DNA of 64,000 bases from Azolla caroliniana. Taxonomy: Eukaryota > Polypodiophyta. Where the stretch lies: positions 2,418,001 to 2,482,000 of the forward strand of contig JBHGNT010000009.1 of assembly GCA_043228905.1 (NCBI GenBank). The letters are read 5' to 3'. The translations under genes and the position numbers were made by a program. The notes under the pieces were generated by a model that ran no database searches, was not told the origin of the DNA, and worked only from the letters and a program-made list of their open reading frames with translations. Shown here one piece after another: positions 33,722 to 43,789 of this stretch. How positions within the stretch are numbered: the first letter of the stretch is position 1; each line of letters begins with the position of its first letter.

Positions 33722-34534
33722 TGTCGTAGTGTAGGTTGCACACTATGTGGAAATTATATTTTTGTCCCTCCGGATAGAGAATGGAGTGCTCGGTGAGAAC
33801 CGGAAGAAAACGGCATACCGGCAAGGAGGAAAACGGCATACCGGCAAGGAAGAAAAGGGCATATCGGCAAGGAAGAGCCGGATAAAGAGACATAAATGTA
33901 AAAAAAAAAAGGGAAATACTCACTACTGCGCAGGGCATGATTCGAACTCTGCACCTCCACGTTGACAAACCCCAACCTTACCATTACATTAACTTATCTT
34001 AAGTGTTTTAAATATAGATTTAATACGTATAAGACCTTTATTTATGCATACCTTTATTAAAAGGTAAATCGTGTATTTTTTAATATATGAAAAAGAAAAA
34101 AAACACGAGACACTAAAAATAACTCATGCACATCTAGCGTGCATGAGCCCTATACTTAGGAAATAAAAAAGCATCACATGCACATTTAGTGGACATGAAC
34201 ACTTTTTGTAAAAAAAAAAGCATGAAGCCATGCTTAGCTCTTCCTTCCTTATATAGGGAGGAGAGAAATATGTAAAGGGTTGTTGATTATTTGGATTAAG
34301 TATTAATCAATACAAAAATTATTCGTGGGATTCACGATTTATACATCTACTTCTCTCTTAACACCCTAAGTACCAATTAATATAGTATACTCGTGTGATT
34401 CACGAGTTTCTTATCTTTCTCTTTGCTATTTACTCATAATTAATCTCTATCTCACGAACTTCTTTTCTCCTAGTCCAAGACCTCTGTGGTTCCCACCCGA
34501 CTCACGCAACGATCCGGAGCCGAAAGGCACGACA
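33722..34534 (+). repeat. 5' LTR of Gypsy-A copy 2 (813 bp)
   Basis: TGTCGTAGTG...GGCACGACA. Carries three 23-bp minisatellite units (about 33806-33875), an antisense tRNA-like module near 33930-33990, and TATATAGG near 34250 in the likely promoter. Confidence 0.96.
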
Positions 34535-34538
34535 CAGT

Positions 34539-34556
34539 TGGTGAACCCGACGTGAA
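34539..34556 (+). other. Gypsy-A copy 2 primer-binding site, tRNA-Trp type
   Basis: TGGTGAACCCGACGTGAA, 4 nt after the LTR. It complements the expected nuclear tRNA-Trp 3' end TTCACGTCGGGTTCACCA over all 18 bases. Confidence 0.88.
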
Positions 34557-34572
34557 GACGGGTGGCAAGGAG

Positions 34573-36609
34573 ATGGAGGCTCAACAAGCTAACAATATGA
34601 TGGCGATGTTCAAACGGATGCTTCAAGAACAACGCACGATGTCGGAGATTTCGGCATCAGTAGAGCGGCTCGTGCAACGCAACGGGCAATTTAATGGTAA
34701 GGATGTGTCGCGATATTTGCAGGACTACAAGGCGGAGATGCTCCGGTGCCGGGCTTCGGAAGGACTGCAAGTGACATCCTTTAACCGGGTGGCGACCGAC
34801 GGGCTTCAAGGGAGTATCCACAGGTTGCAACAACAAAATCCGACGTGGGAAGCATTCGAAGAGGCGTTAAAGACCACGTTTGCCGTCGAGGACTCCTCCA
34901 AGGCAACGCGGAGGGGATTCGAGGATTGGGTGGAAACGTCAGGTAAGGGGCTGAAGGTCCTCGAAGTGTTTTCGACATTCGAAAGTCGGTTCGGGAGGTT
35001 GTCCGCGAGAGATCAAACTATTCTTGCACCGGACAAAGTCATCATGTTTCTGCGAGCTGTGGACGTCCGGGACCGGAAAGATCTCGGAGTGCTTCTTGAG
35101 GACACGACCACCGAAAGCGGCCTCACCGAAACATGGGAAAGCGTGCGGGATATCGTCGCGCGGTACACGAAGAGGGGGCAATGGCTTGCCAACGAAGAAA
35201 AGAGGGTTTCGGAACCGATTCCGAAACCGAGAACGGGACTGGAAGACCATCAACCGAGGGCTCGGGAGATTACGGCAGAGAAGGGAGTCGACGCGTCTAC
35301 GGTGGAGCAGCTGCTGAAGGAGATGGAGAATCTAAAGATCGCGATGGTGAAGAAGTCGGATGACCGCCCCACAAGCTCCAAATATACGGATCGACGGTGC
35401 ATATGGTGCGATAGCGCCGAACACGATCGGAGGGATTGCGACGACCATAAGGAGGCGCTACGACGGGATTTCATCTACTACGAGGGAAACCGGATTCATT
35501 CGATGGACTCTCGGAAGCCACTCCGACCGAACTTCCGGAAAGGCGGCATGAAGAAGGTGCTCGAGGAGGAGTTAGCGGCAAGAAGCAACTATGCGACAAC
35601 CGCGGGAATATGTGTCGGGGAGTCATCGGGAGCGAAGGCGTCTTTCTGGCCGGAGGTGCTAGGAAACACCGAGAAAACCGACTCCAACGATATCCGAAAC
35701 ACCGCGGAAGGCGTCCGGGAAGCTACGGGATGGGAGTGCCCTGTCGACAAGAATAGCATATACGCCCTGTGTCAATTACATGAGGTGTATGTGGACGAGA
35801 AACGACGGCGCACGGAGGATGCGGCCGGACCATCGAAGATACCGGAAAGCTGGAACTTCGGAGGTAAGGGAAAAGAAAAGGCGACTCCGGCATTCAAGCT
35901 CGCCTCGGACATAGAACAACAAACCGACTTGAAAAGAGTGTTCGAGGAAAGAATCTTGGATAGCCGGGTAGATTTTTCGCTGCGGGAACTACTCGGAATA
36001 GCGAAGGAGTTTCACGATCTTCTCGTGGATCTCGTGAAAAGGAAGAGACAAAGTACGGAGGAAAATGCTCCAAGGGTGAATGCAAATACCGTTTCAATGA
36101 ACGACACCGAAGTGGAAGGCGAAATTCCGAACTCCCACTATACAAGGCCACACTGGGCACGTGCGACTACGGAGACTCCGGTCCGAATCGGCAACATCAA
36201 AGAACCCGTGCTAGCATTGATTGATCACGGATCAGAGATCAACTTGATGTCCAAGGAGTTCTACCGAAAGGGGAAGTGGCCTATAAACACCAACCATGGA
36301 TGGAAGATTCGGGCAGCCACGAAAACGACAGAAGACCTATTTGCGGCTTGTCCGGATGTGACGGTAAAGATCGGGGATGTCGAAATTGACCAAAATTTCT
36401 TTGTGCAGGATGAGGTTTCACATTCTGTCATCCTCGGCCAACCCTTTATCACGGCTTCACGGATGGAGACGAAGGTGCTCGATAGTGGTGCGGCTTTTGC
36501 GCGAATTCGGAGCCAAAACGGAGGGAAATCCGTCCAATTCCTAACGGTGCCGGCAAATCACAAAAGGAACAAGAGGGAACTCTTGTCCCAAGTGAGAATG
36601 GATTTTTAA
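34573..36609 (+). CDS. gag-pro: Gag-protease polyprotein of Gypsy-A copy 2
   Basis: 678 codons from ATG 34573, the first ATG after the PBS; the frame is open upstream but offers only GTG. N-terminal gag (FNGKDVSRYLQDYKAEML..., FEDWVETSGKGLK), CX2CX4HX4C knuckle CIWCDSAEHDRRDC at about residue 275, long charged linker, then retropepsin-like protease with active-site Asp at about residue 551 (LALIDHGSEINLMS) and flap/dimer parts (VILGQPFITASRMETKVLDSG). The TAA at 36607-36609 lies in GATTTTTAAAG, where the pol frame is open in -1. Particle assembly and polyprotein cleavage are the expected roles. Confidence 0.93.
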   Translation: MEAQQANNMMAMFKRMLQEQRTMSEISASVERLVQRNGQFNGKDVSRYLQDYKAEMLRCRASEGLQVTSFNRVATDGLQGSIHRLQQQNPTWEAFEEALKTTFAVEDSSKATRRGFEDWVETSGKGLKVLEVFSTFESRFGRLSARDQTILAPDKVIMFLRAVDVRDRKDLGVLLEDTTTESGLTETWESVRDIVARYTKRGQWLANEEKRVSEPIPKPRTGLEDHQPRAREITAEKGVDASTVEQLLKEMENLKIAMVKKSDDRPTSSKYTDRRCIWCDSAEHDRRDCDDHKEALRRDFIYYEGNRIHSMDSRKPLRPNFRKGGMKKVLEEELAARSNYATTAGICVGESSGAKASFWPEVLGNTEKTDSNDIRNTAEGVREATGWECPVDKNSIYALCQLHEVYVDEKRRRTEDAAGPSKIPESWNFGGKGKEKATPAFKLASDIEQQTDLKRVFEERILDSRVDFSLRELLGIAKEFHDLLVDLVKRKRQSTEENAPRVNANTVSMNDTEVEGEIPNSHYTRPHWARATTETPVRIGNIKEPVLALIDHGSEINLMSKEFYRKGKWPINTNHGWKIRAATKTTEDLFAACPDVTVKIGDVEIDQNFFVQDEVSHSVILGQPFITASRMETKVLDSGAAFARIRSQNGGKSVQFLTVPANHKRNKRELLSQVRMDF

Positions 36610-39600
36610 AGCGGACTGTTGCGGAGTGGGGAAGTGATAGTCCGAGAAGCCCTGATACCCCACACAGGAAGAAAACTCTCGGAGCAAAACAAGTACGAAT
36701 CGGCCCGGATGGGGCATCTACGTACACGGCCGTGACCGGAGGAATGAAGAAACAATACCGACAAGTGGAGGATAAGTTACGGTCGGCATCAATAATAAAA
36801 GAAGACGAAGAAATCGTGGGAGTGATCGAGGAAGTGTTCTATGGGAATACACTACAACGGCTTGAAGAGCTTGCGGAAGATAAAAGCCAAGGGAACCGGG
36901 TAGTCCCGGTGGAATCGGTCGAGATGTACGAGATCGTTGCGAAAATGGGGCCGGATGCGCTCCGCAAAGAAGAAGCAATGGTAAGTACGAAATACAAGAC
37001 CGTGGAGAAGAAGGTGAAACCGGCCGCGGGACCACTACCCGCCGATAGCGAACAAAAGAAGAAAGAAGTCTCGGGAGATCCGACACTTCGGAAGTCCGTG
37101 GATATCGGACATGCCTTCACAGATGAGACCCGGAAGAAACTTCGGATCGGTGGAGGTGGGTTCCTCTTACAAGAAGAAGAAAAACGGTTTCGAGAGATGT
37201 TGGAGCAACATGGCAAAGCATTCGCGTTCACATCGAGGGAGATCGGATGCATTGATCCAAAGATAGTGGAGCCGATGGTGATTTTCACGATTGATCATGT
37301 ACCGTGGAACCTGAAGCCGATTCCGGTGCCACGGGCGCATATTCCGAAAGTCATCGACTTGCTCAAGGAGAAGGTGGCGATGGGGATTCTAGAGCCATCA
37401 AGTGCTCCGTACTCAAATCGATGGTTTACGGTTCCGAAGAAGAATGGGTCACTCCGATTCATCCAAGACTTGCAACCGGTGAACAAGGTCACGATCCGGA
37501 ACTCGGGAGTCGGTCCGATAGTGGACGAATTCGCGGAAGCTTTTGCCGGACGTGCGATATACTCCATCGAGGACCTATACTCGGGGTATGACCAATTCCA
37601 ACTAGCCGTGGAGAGCCGAGACATCACTACCATGCGGACACCGATAGGACTAGTTCGAATGTGCACACTACCACAAGGAGCGACAAACTCGGTTGCACAT
37701 ATGATGAACGCGATGAACAAGGTGCTTCGAGATTGCATCCCGGAGATAACGATGCCGTTTCTAGATGACATTCCGATGAAAGGATGCGCGGTGGAAGAAA
37801 AAGATGAGACTATGGATGATCGGGGATGCCGAAAGTTCGTGGTCGACCATATTCATGATTGCGAGAAAGTGTTGCGAAAGCTAGAAGATGTGCACCTAAC
37901 ACTTTCCGGGGAGAAATCGGCATTCGGGCAAGAAGAAATATTGGTGGTCGGACATCTATGTGGACCCTACGGCCGAAGACCGTCACCAACAAAGATCGAT
38001 GCGATTCAAGCTATGAAGGAAGTATGTGAGTCAACATCAGAAGTCCGAAGGTTTCTGGGTGCGTGTGCATTCTATCACATATGGATTCCGCACTATGCAC
38101 ATATAGCGGACCCGCTCTATCACTTGTTGCGGAAAGGTAAGAAATTCGAGTGGAAACCGGAACACACTAAAGCCATGAGGAAGCTCAAGAAGACACTATG
38201 GAGGGCGGAATCACTTAAGAAGCCAAGCTACGAGCGGCCAATCATAGTAACGGTTGATACAAGTCCAACCGGTATCGGGTGGGTCATCAATCAAGCCGAC
38301 TCGGATGGTTCGCGGTATCCGATCCGATTTGGAGCAAAGGTCCTCAACGAAAGGCAACGCGGATATGCACAAGTCAAAAGAGAATTGTGGGGAGTCGTGT
38401 CGGCGATAAAATCGGATCGGGATTATTTGATCGGAGCTGAAGTGGTGATCGAGACGGATTGTCTTCCGATACTCGGGATGATGCGGTGTTGTACGATACC
38501 GGATGTGGCTATGCTAAGGTGGATTGCATATGTCAAGTCACTTAATCCGGAGGTTCGACACATCTCGGGGAAGGACAACGCGGTAGCGGACATGTTATCG
38601 AGGGCGCGGTTTGAAGACAACATAACCGAATCAGATAATGAACAAGTTTCCGAAGACTACTTCACGTCAGAACACATATGCCGAGTGAACGTGATCCGAG
38701 AATTCCGGGAAGAAGAATACGAGGGGGAAACCTTGATGATCGGGAAGATGCTACAAGAGGTCGAGGATTCAACCAATGATAAAGAAAGGAGAGCCGAGAT
38801 CCGAAGGAAGAAGAGGCAAGTCCAAAAGTTCTTCTTGGAAAACGGTTTAATATGGAGGATGCCGAAAAGACCGGATGGGATACCACTTCGAGTAGTCGGG
38901 ACGAAAGAGCAACGAAACCGGATAATGTCTGAGTTCCACGAATCCGATTGGGCTGGACATCGAGGAACATGGGCAACTTTTGTGAAAATCAAGCAAAGAT
39001 ATTGGTGGAAGAACATGTATAAAGATGTCGCGGAGTTCACAGAAAGCTGCGAGAAATGTCAAGTCTACTCCGGGGTCCGACACCGAGATGAGCTGCATCC
39101 GACATTCTCACCGACAATCAACTTCAAGTGGATGGTCGACATTGTAGCTATGCCGACCGGGATTGGACAAAAGAAATACTTGGTGTTAGCTCGAGAAGAT
39201 CTCACAAACCAAGTTGAAGGTCGAGCGCTTCGGAGGAAAACGTGTGCCGCGGTGTGCCAATTTCTTTTGGAAGAAGTGTTTTGTAGGTACGGCTGCGTAG
39301 GACAAGTGATTGCGGACCGAGGAGAACTCGACTCGGACAAAGCTAGGGGATTCTTCGCCAAACATGGAGTTCGGTTAACGTTGACAACGGCCTACAATCC
39401 GGAGGCCAACGGGAAGATCGAACGAGGACATAGTCCGATCGTGAAAGCACTTGCGAAGGCATGCGACGGAAGGGTGAAGGATTGGCCACAAATGCTTCCG
39501 TATGCACTATGGGCAGATCGGACGACGCATACCTCCGTGACCGGTTACATGCCGGCAGAACTCATGATCGGACAAGCACCGGTAATGCCAACGGAAACCG

Positions 39601-40211
39601 CAATCGCGACATGGACAATACTACCGTGGAAGGAAGAGATGAGCCGGGAAGAACTACTAGCGGTCCGGATACGACAACTGGAGGGAAGACCGAAAGATGT
39701 AGCGGAAGCGTCACGCCGACAACAAGAAGCACGGTTCCGGAACAAAAGCCGGTTCGACACAAAGCACCGACTACGACCGAGGAGGATTGAAGAAGGAGAT
39801 TGGGTGATCGTCTATGATAGTAGCTTGGACCATCAACATACAACGATGCGGAAATTCGCGAAAAAGTGGTTCGGGCCGTACGAGGTTCGGAAGGTCTTCG
39901 ACAACGGGACGTACCGATTGTCCGAGTTGGATGGAACAATACTACGAGTGCCTATAGCCGGGAAGCGGGTCAAGATTTTTAAGAAGCGGACCGACGACGA
40001 ACCTTCTGTGATCCAAGTCGAGGCCGACAACGAGGAGCAATCGGACGAAGACCACAATGATGCGGGAAGCGAAGAAAGTGGATTACAACTCATAGTCGAC
40101 ATAAGGGGAGAATCAGAGGAAGCTTCGGATGAAGACGGATACGAAGAATCAAGAACTTCGGCACATACCGGAGGATGTGCGTGTTTGGAGGGGGCGAGTG
40201 TCGTAGTGTAG
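36603..40211 (+). CDS. pol: Pol polyprotein of Gypsy-A copy 2 (RT, RNase H, integrase)
   Basis: Open in the -1 frame relative to gag from before the gag stop to TAG 40209-40211, just inside the 3' LTR. Counting from GTG 36732 as 1: RT fingers PKKNGSLRFIQDLQPVNK, active site FLDD at 343-346, RNase H first Asp about 509 (VTVDTSPTGIGWV), integrase zinc residues H736, H743, C773, C776, catalytic D803, D862 and E897 (a D,D-35-E spacing), then a GPY/F-type C-terminus (KWFGPYEV) and an acidic tail. No ATG start precedes GTG 36732; the first ATG is at 36744. Everything needed for reverse transcription and integration is present. Confidence 0.94.
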   Translation, partial: FLKRTVAEWGSDSPRSPDTPHRKKTLGAKQVRIGPDGASTYTAVTGGMKKQYRQVEDKLRSASIIKEDEEIVGVIEEVFYGNTLQRLEELAEDKSQGNRVVPVESVEMYEIVAKMGPDALRKEEAMVSTKYKTVEKKVKPAAGPLPADSEQKKKEVSGDPTLRKSVDIGHAFTDETRKKLRIGGGGFLLQEEEKRFREMLEQHGKAFAFTSREIGCIDPKIVEPMVIFTIDHVPWNLKPIPVPRAHIPKVIDLLKEKVAMGILEPSSAPYSNRWFTVPKKNGSLRFIQDLQPVNKVTIRNSGVGPIVDEFAEAFAGRAIYSIEDLYSGYDQFQLAVESRDITTMRTPIGLVRMCTLPQGATNSVAHMMNAMNKVLRDCIPEITMPFLDDIPMKGCAVEEKDETMDDRGCRKFVVDHIHDCEKVLRKLEDVHLTLSGEKSAFGQEEILVVGHLCGPYGRRPSPTKIDAIQAMKEVCESTSEVRRFLGACAFYHIWIPHYAHIADPLYHLLRKGKKFEWKPEHTKAMRKLKKTLWRAESLKKPSYERPIIVTVDTSPTGIGWVINQADSDGSRYPIRFGAKVLNERQRGYAQVKRELWGVVSAIKSDRDYLIGAEVVIETDCLPILGMMRCCTIPDVAMLRWIAYVKSLNPEVRHISGKDNAVADMLSRARFEDNITESDNEQVSEDYFTSEHICRVNVIREFREEEYEGETLMIGKMLQEVEDSTNDKERRAEIRRKKRQVQKFFLENGLIWRMPKRPDGIPLRVVGTKEQRNRIMSEFHESDWAGHRGTWATFVKIKQRYWWKNMYKDVAEFTESCEKCQVYSGVRHRDELHPTFSPTINFKWMVDIVAMPTGIGQKKYLVLAREDLTNQVEGRALRRKTCAAVCQFLLEEVFCRYGCVGQVIADRGELDSDKARGFFAKHGVRLTLTTAYNPEANGKIERGHSPIVKALAKACDGRVKDWPQMLPYALWADRTTHTSVTGYMPAELMIGQAPVMPTETAIATWTILPWKEEMSREELLAVRIRQLEGRPKDVAEASRRQQEARFRNKSRFDTKHRLRPRRIEEGDWVIVYDSSLDHQHTTMRKFAKKWFGPYEVRKVFDNGTYRLSELDGTILRVPIAGKRVKIFKKRTDDEPSVIQVEADNEEQSDEDHNDAGSEESGLQLIVDIRGESEEASDEDGYEESRTSAHTGGCACLEGASVVV

Positions 40212-41011
40212 GTTGCACACTATGTGGAAATTATATTTTTGTCCCTCCGGATAGAGAATGGAGTGCTCGGTGAGAACCGGAAGAAAACGGCATACCGGCA
40301 AGGAGGAAAACGGCATACCGGCAAGGAAGAAAACGGCATACCGGCAAGGAAGAGCCGGATAAAGAGACATAAATGTAAAAAAAAAAAGGGAAATACTCAC
40401 TACTGCACAGGGCGTGATTCGAACTCTGCACCTCCACGTTGACAAACCCCAACCTTACCATTACATTAACTTATCTTAAGTGTTTTAAATATAGATTTAA
40501 TACGTATAAGACCTTTATTTATGCATACCTTTATTAAAAGGTAAATCGTGTATTTTTTAATATATGAAAAAGAAAAAAAACACGAGACACTAAAAATAAC
40601 TCATGCACATCTAGCGTGCATGAGCCCTATACTTAGGAAATAAAAAAGCATCACATGCACATTTAGTGGACATGAACACTTTTTGTAAAAAAAAAAGCAT
40701 GAAGCCATGCTTAGCTCTTCCTTCCTTATATAGGGAGGAGAGAAATATGTAAAGGGTTGTTGATTATTTGGATTAAGTATTAATCAATACAAAAATTATT
40801 CGTGGGATTCACGATTTATACATCTACTTCTCTCTTAACACCCTAAGTACCAATTAATATAGTATACTCGTGTGATTCACGAGTTTCTTATCTTTCTCTT
40901 TGCTATTTACTCATAATTAATCTCTATCTCACGAACTTCTTTTCTCCTAGTCCAAGACCTCTGTGGTTCCCACCCGACTCACGCAACGATCCGGAGCCGA
41001 AAGGCACGACA
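40199..41011 (+). repeat. 3' LTR of Gypsy-A copy 2 (813 bp)
   Basis: Same length as the 5' LTR. Preceded by GGAGGGGGCGAG, a probable polypurine tract. Its first 13 bases encode the last residues and stop of pol. Confidence 0.96.
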
Positions 41012-43131
41012 ACGCCACAGAGAGTATGGACCGATAAGGAAGTGTCCTATCGGCATCTGAAGGTGTTCGGGTGTCTCGCGTACGTGCATGTAGCTAAGGA
41101 CCGGAGAGGAAAATTAGATCCGAAGACCCAGCCATGCATATTCCTCGGTTACGACGACGATGAGTTCGGCTACCGAGTGTGGAACCCGGTCGACAAGAAG
41201 GTATTCCGGAGTCGAGATATTATCTTCATGGAGGACGAGACGCTCGCCGACTGGGAGTCGGAGAAGAAGATAATGAACTCTGAGTCGACCAGTAAGGATC
41301 GATTGTACGATGAGCAGACCCAACCGGCAAGAGACCGGTTAGCACTTGATGAACCAGCCGGTTACGGTGAGGATACCGTACCGGCAGAAGAAGTAGAGGA
41401 AGCTGAAATCGGAATAGGCCAAGACCCCGAATCAGATTCGGATGAAGATCAAATAGTGGAGCCGGTTGCCGAAAGACAAAGACGGAGATATCCTCTCAGA
41501 GAGAGAAGGGCCCCCCGGAGATTTCCAGATGTAGAGCATGTGGTGTTGACCGATGAGAGGGAGCCAGAAAACTTCGAGGAAGCTAAAAGTGACGCCCATA
41601 GCCGCAAATGGTTAAGTTCCATGCAGGATGAGATGGAATCCCTACATGAGAACCATACATACGAATTGTTGGAGTTGCCGAAAGGAAAGCGGCCACTCCG
41701 AAACAAGTGGGTGTACAAGTTGAAACCGGGAGATGCCGGTAACCCCCCGAGATACAAAGCCAGGATCGTGGTGAAGGGGTTCTAGTAGAAGAAGGCCGTG
41801 GACTTCGACGAGTTATTTGCCCCGGTAGTAAAGATGACCTCCATCTGGATGGTGCTGAGTATAGCAGCAAGCATGGACCTCGAGGTTGAGCAGTTGGACG
41901 TGAAGACGACATTCCTTCATGGTGACCTCGAAGAGGAGATCTACATGCAGCAACTGGAAGGATTCGTGGAGAAAGGGAAGGAGCACCTAGTTTGCCGGTT
42001 GAAGAAGAGCTTGTACGGACTGAAGCAGGCTCCCCGACAATGGTACCGGAAGTTCGACTCCTTCATGACCGATCAAGGGTACCACAAGACACAGGCCGAT
42101 CACTGTGTGTTTGTGAAGAAGTTCGAAAGAGGCGACTTCCTGATACTCCTTCTGTACGTGGACGACATGTTGATCGTCGGACGGGACCAAGCCAAAATAC
42201 GGATGCTGAAGAAGGCTCTCAACGGACCTTCTCAATGAAAGACTTGGGTCCGGCAAGACAGATGCTAGGGATGCATATTATCCGGGACCGGTCAACGAAG
42301 CAATTGTGGCTGTCACAGGAGAAGTACGTGACAAAGGTGCTTCAGCGGTTCAACATGTCAGATGCGAAACCGGTCGGATCGACACTTCCAGCAAACTGCA
42401 GGTTATCCGGTAAGCAAAACCCGAAGACGAAAGTAGAGAAGGCGGATATGGTGAAGGTTCCATATGCCTCTATCGTCGGGAGCTTAATGTACGCAATGGT
42501 GTGTACTCGACCGGATATTGGAAACGCAGTCGGAGTGGTGAGCCGGTTCATGAGCAATCCCGGCAAGGAGCACTGGAACGCGATCAAATGGATACTCCGG
42601 TACTTGAAGGGCACTTCGAATATGTGTCTCTAATTTGGCTCTGGTAAACCTCAACTTGACGGTTTTATCGATTCGGACATGTCGGCTGATGTGGATACCA
42701 GTCGGTCTACATCCGGGTATGTAATGACATATGCAGGGGGAGCTGTTTCGTGGCAGTCGAGGCTGCAGAAGACAGTTGCGTTGTCAACCACGGAGGCGGA
42801 GTACAAGGTTGCTATGGAAGCCGGCAAGGAAATACTATGGATGAAGGACTTCATCGGAGAGCTCGGTTTCCGGCAAGATGAATATCGGCTCTATTGCAAC
42901 AATCAAAGTGTCATCCACCTTGCTAAGAACGCAGCGTACCACTCCAGGACGAAGCACATCCAGCGTAGGTATCATTGGATCCGGGAGCGAGTAGAAGATC
43001 AAGAGTTCGCGCTAACGAAGATCCACACGAACGAGAACGGGTCAGATATGCTGACCAAAGTGCTGATACCCGAGAAGCTGGATGCATGTCAGAAGCGGAT
43101 CGGACTAGTAAGACATCCCATGCCGGAGTGA
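41012..43131 (+). pseudogene. pol: Copia-2 integrase end, RT and RNase H
   Basis: Integrase C-terminal region (YRHLKVFGCLAYVHVAKDRRGKLDPKTQPCIFLGY), RT (WVYKLKPGDAGNPPRYKARIVVKGF, two stops, then FDELFAPVVKMTS...LYVDDMLIVGRDQ), a frame change near 42230, and RNase H (STTEAEYKVAMEAGKEILWMKD...SRTKHIQRRYHW) ending VRHPMPE at 43131. A TAA occurs near 42632. Confidence 0.9.
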
Positions 43132-43141
43132 AGGGGGAGTT

Positions 43142-43789
43142 TGTTACGAAACAAATCCCTCTGGATGGGATGTGGAGTACCCGGCAACGGAAGACCCGGT
43201 GAGAACCGGATGTGGAGTACCCGGCAACGGAAGACACGGTGAGAGCCAGAATGGTGAAGACCCGGTGAGAACCGAATGACGAGTGCCCGGCAAGCGCCGG
43301 ATGATGCAAGCCCGGTGAGGAGTGCTCACCGGATGAAGGGACATATTCGTAAATATGTTCTTGAGAGTCCATTGGGACTATATTTGTAAATGGCCGAAAA
43401 GTCATATTAGTATAAATATGACTTAGGGCAAACTTAAGAGTTGTTGTCATTCTTGTTGGTGCAAGATTAGAGCGCAACCCTGTACAGAAAGAGAGAGAGA
43501 GTGAGTGAGTGAGAGACGAAGAGGATGTTGTCTCTGTTGTAACCGCCACCTGTGGCAAAGATAGTGAACAAGAGGCCATTGCCTCTGTGTTCATCTATTG
43601 TATATTGTAACATAGTGATAGTTTGCAGTCTGTGTACTGCCGTGGTTTTTCCCCTGTTTGGGTTTTCCACGTAAACATCCTGTGTACTCTTCTCTTTACT
43701 GTGTCGTGCATACATTACCCGTTTTCCTGTGTTTGATCCTAGACTCGGTTGTGGTCGAGCATTGTTTTACGGAGCATGTAGTCCTTTCA
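43142..43789 (+). repeat. 3' LTR of Copia-2 (648 bp)
   Basis: Begins TGTTACGAAAC right after the purine tract AAGGGGGAGTT and ends GTCCTTTCA. The TATA palindrome lies at about 43400-43425 and a GAGA/GAGT tract near 43490. Confidence 0.85.

Larger units (their letters stand above)
33722..41011 (+). mobile_element. Gypsy-A copy 2, nearly intact young Ty3/gypsy element
   Basis: 7290 bp with two 813-bp LTRs (33722-34534, 40199-41011), flanked by ACGC (33718-33721, 41012-41015). Removing it restores the Copia-2 sequence GACACGCCACAG as in Copia-1 near 23545. I count only about four differences between the LTRs, all near the minisatellite and tRNA-like region, so insertion is recent. gag-pro and pol frames are both open, making it the best candidate for an active element here. 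Confidence 0.96.
31164..43789 (+). mobile_element. Copia-2, Ty1/copia element containing Gypsy-A copy 2
   Basis: 5' LTR lacking its first several dozen bases (31164-31779), iMet-like PBS, gag-protease, integrase, [Gypsy-A copy 2], integrase end, RT, RNase H, 3' LTR (43142-43789). About 5.3 kb without the insertion. Left flank is Gypsy-E protease, right flank an LTR-B-like fragment, so surrounding sequence was lost on at least one side. Several stop codons make it inactive. Confidence 0.92.

Noticed and set aside
36839-37771. Long open frames opposite to Gypsy-A pol (149, 158 codons and others), repeated at 1311-2243
   Set aside because: They are antisense shadows of the GC-rich pol gene; matching lengths in the two copies only reflect collinearity.
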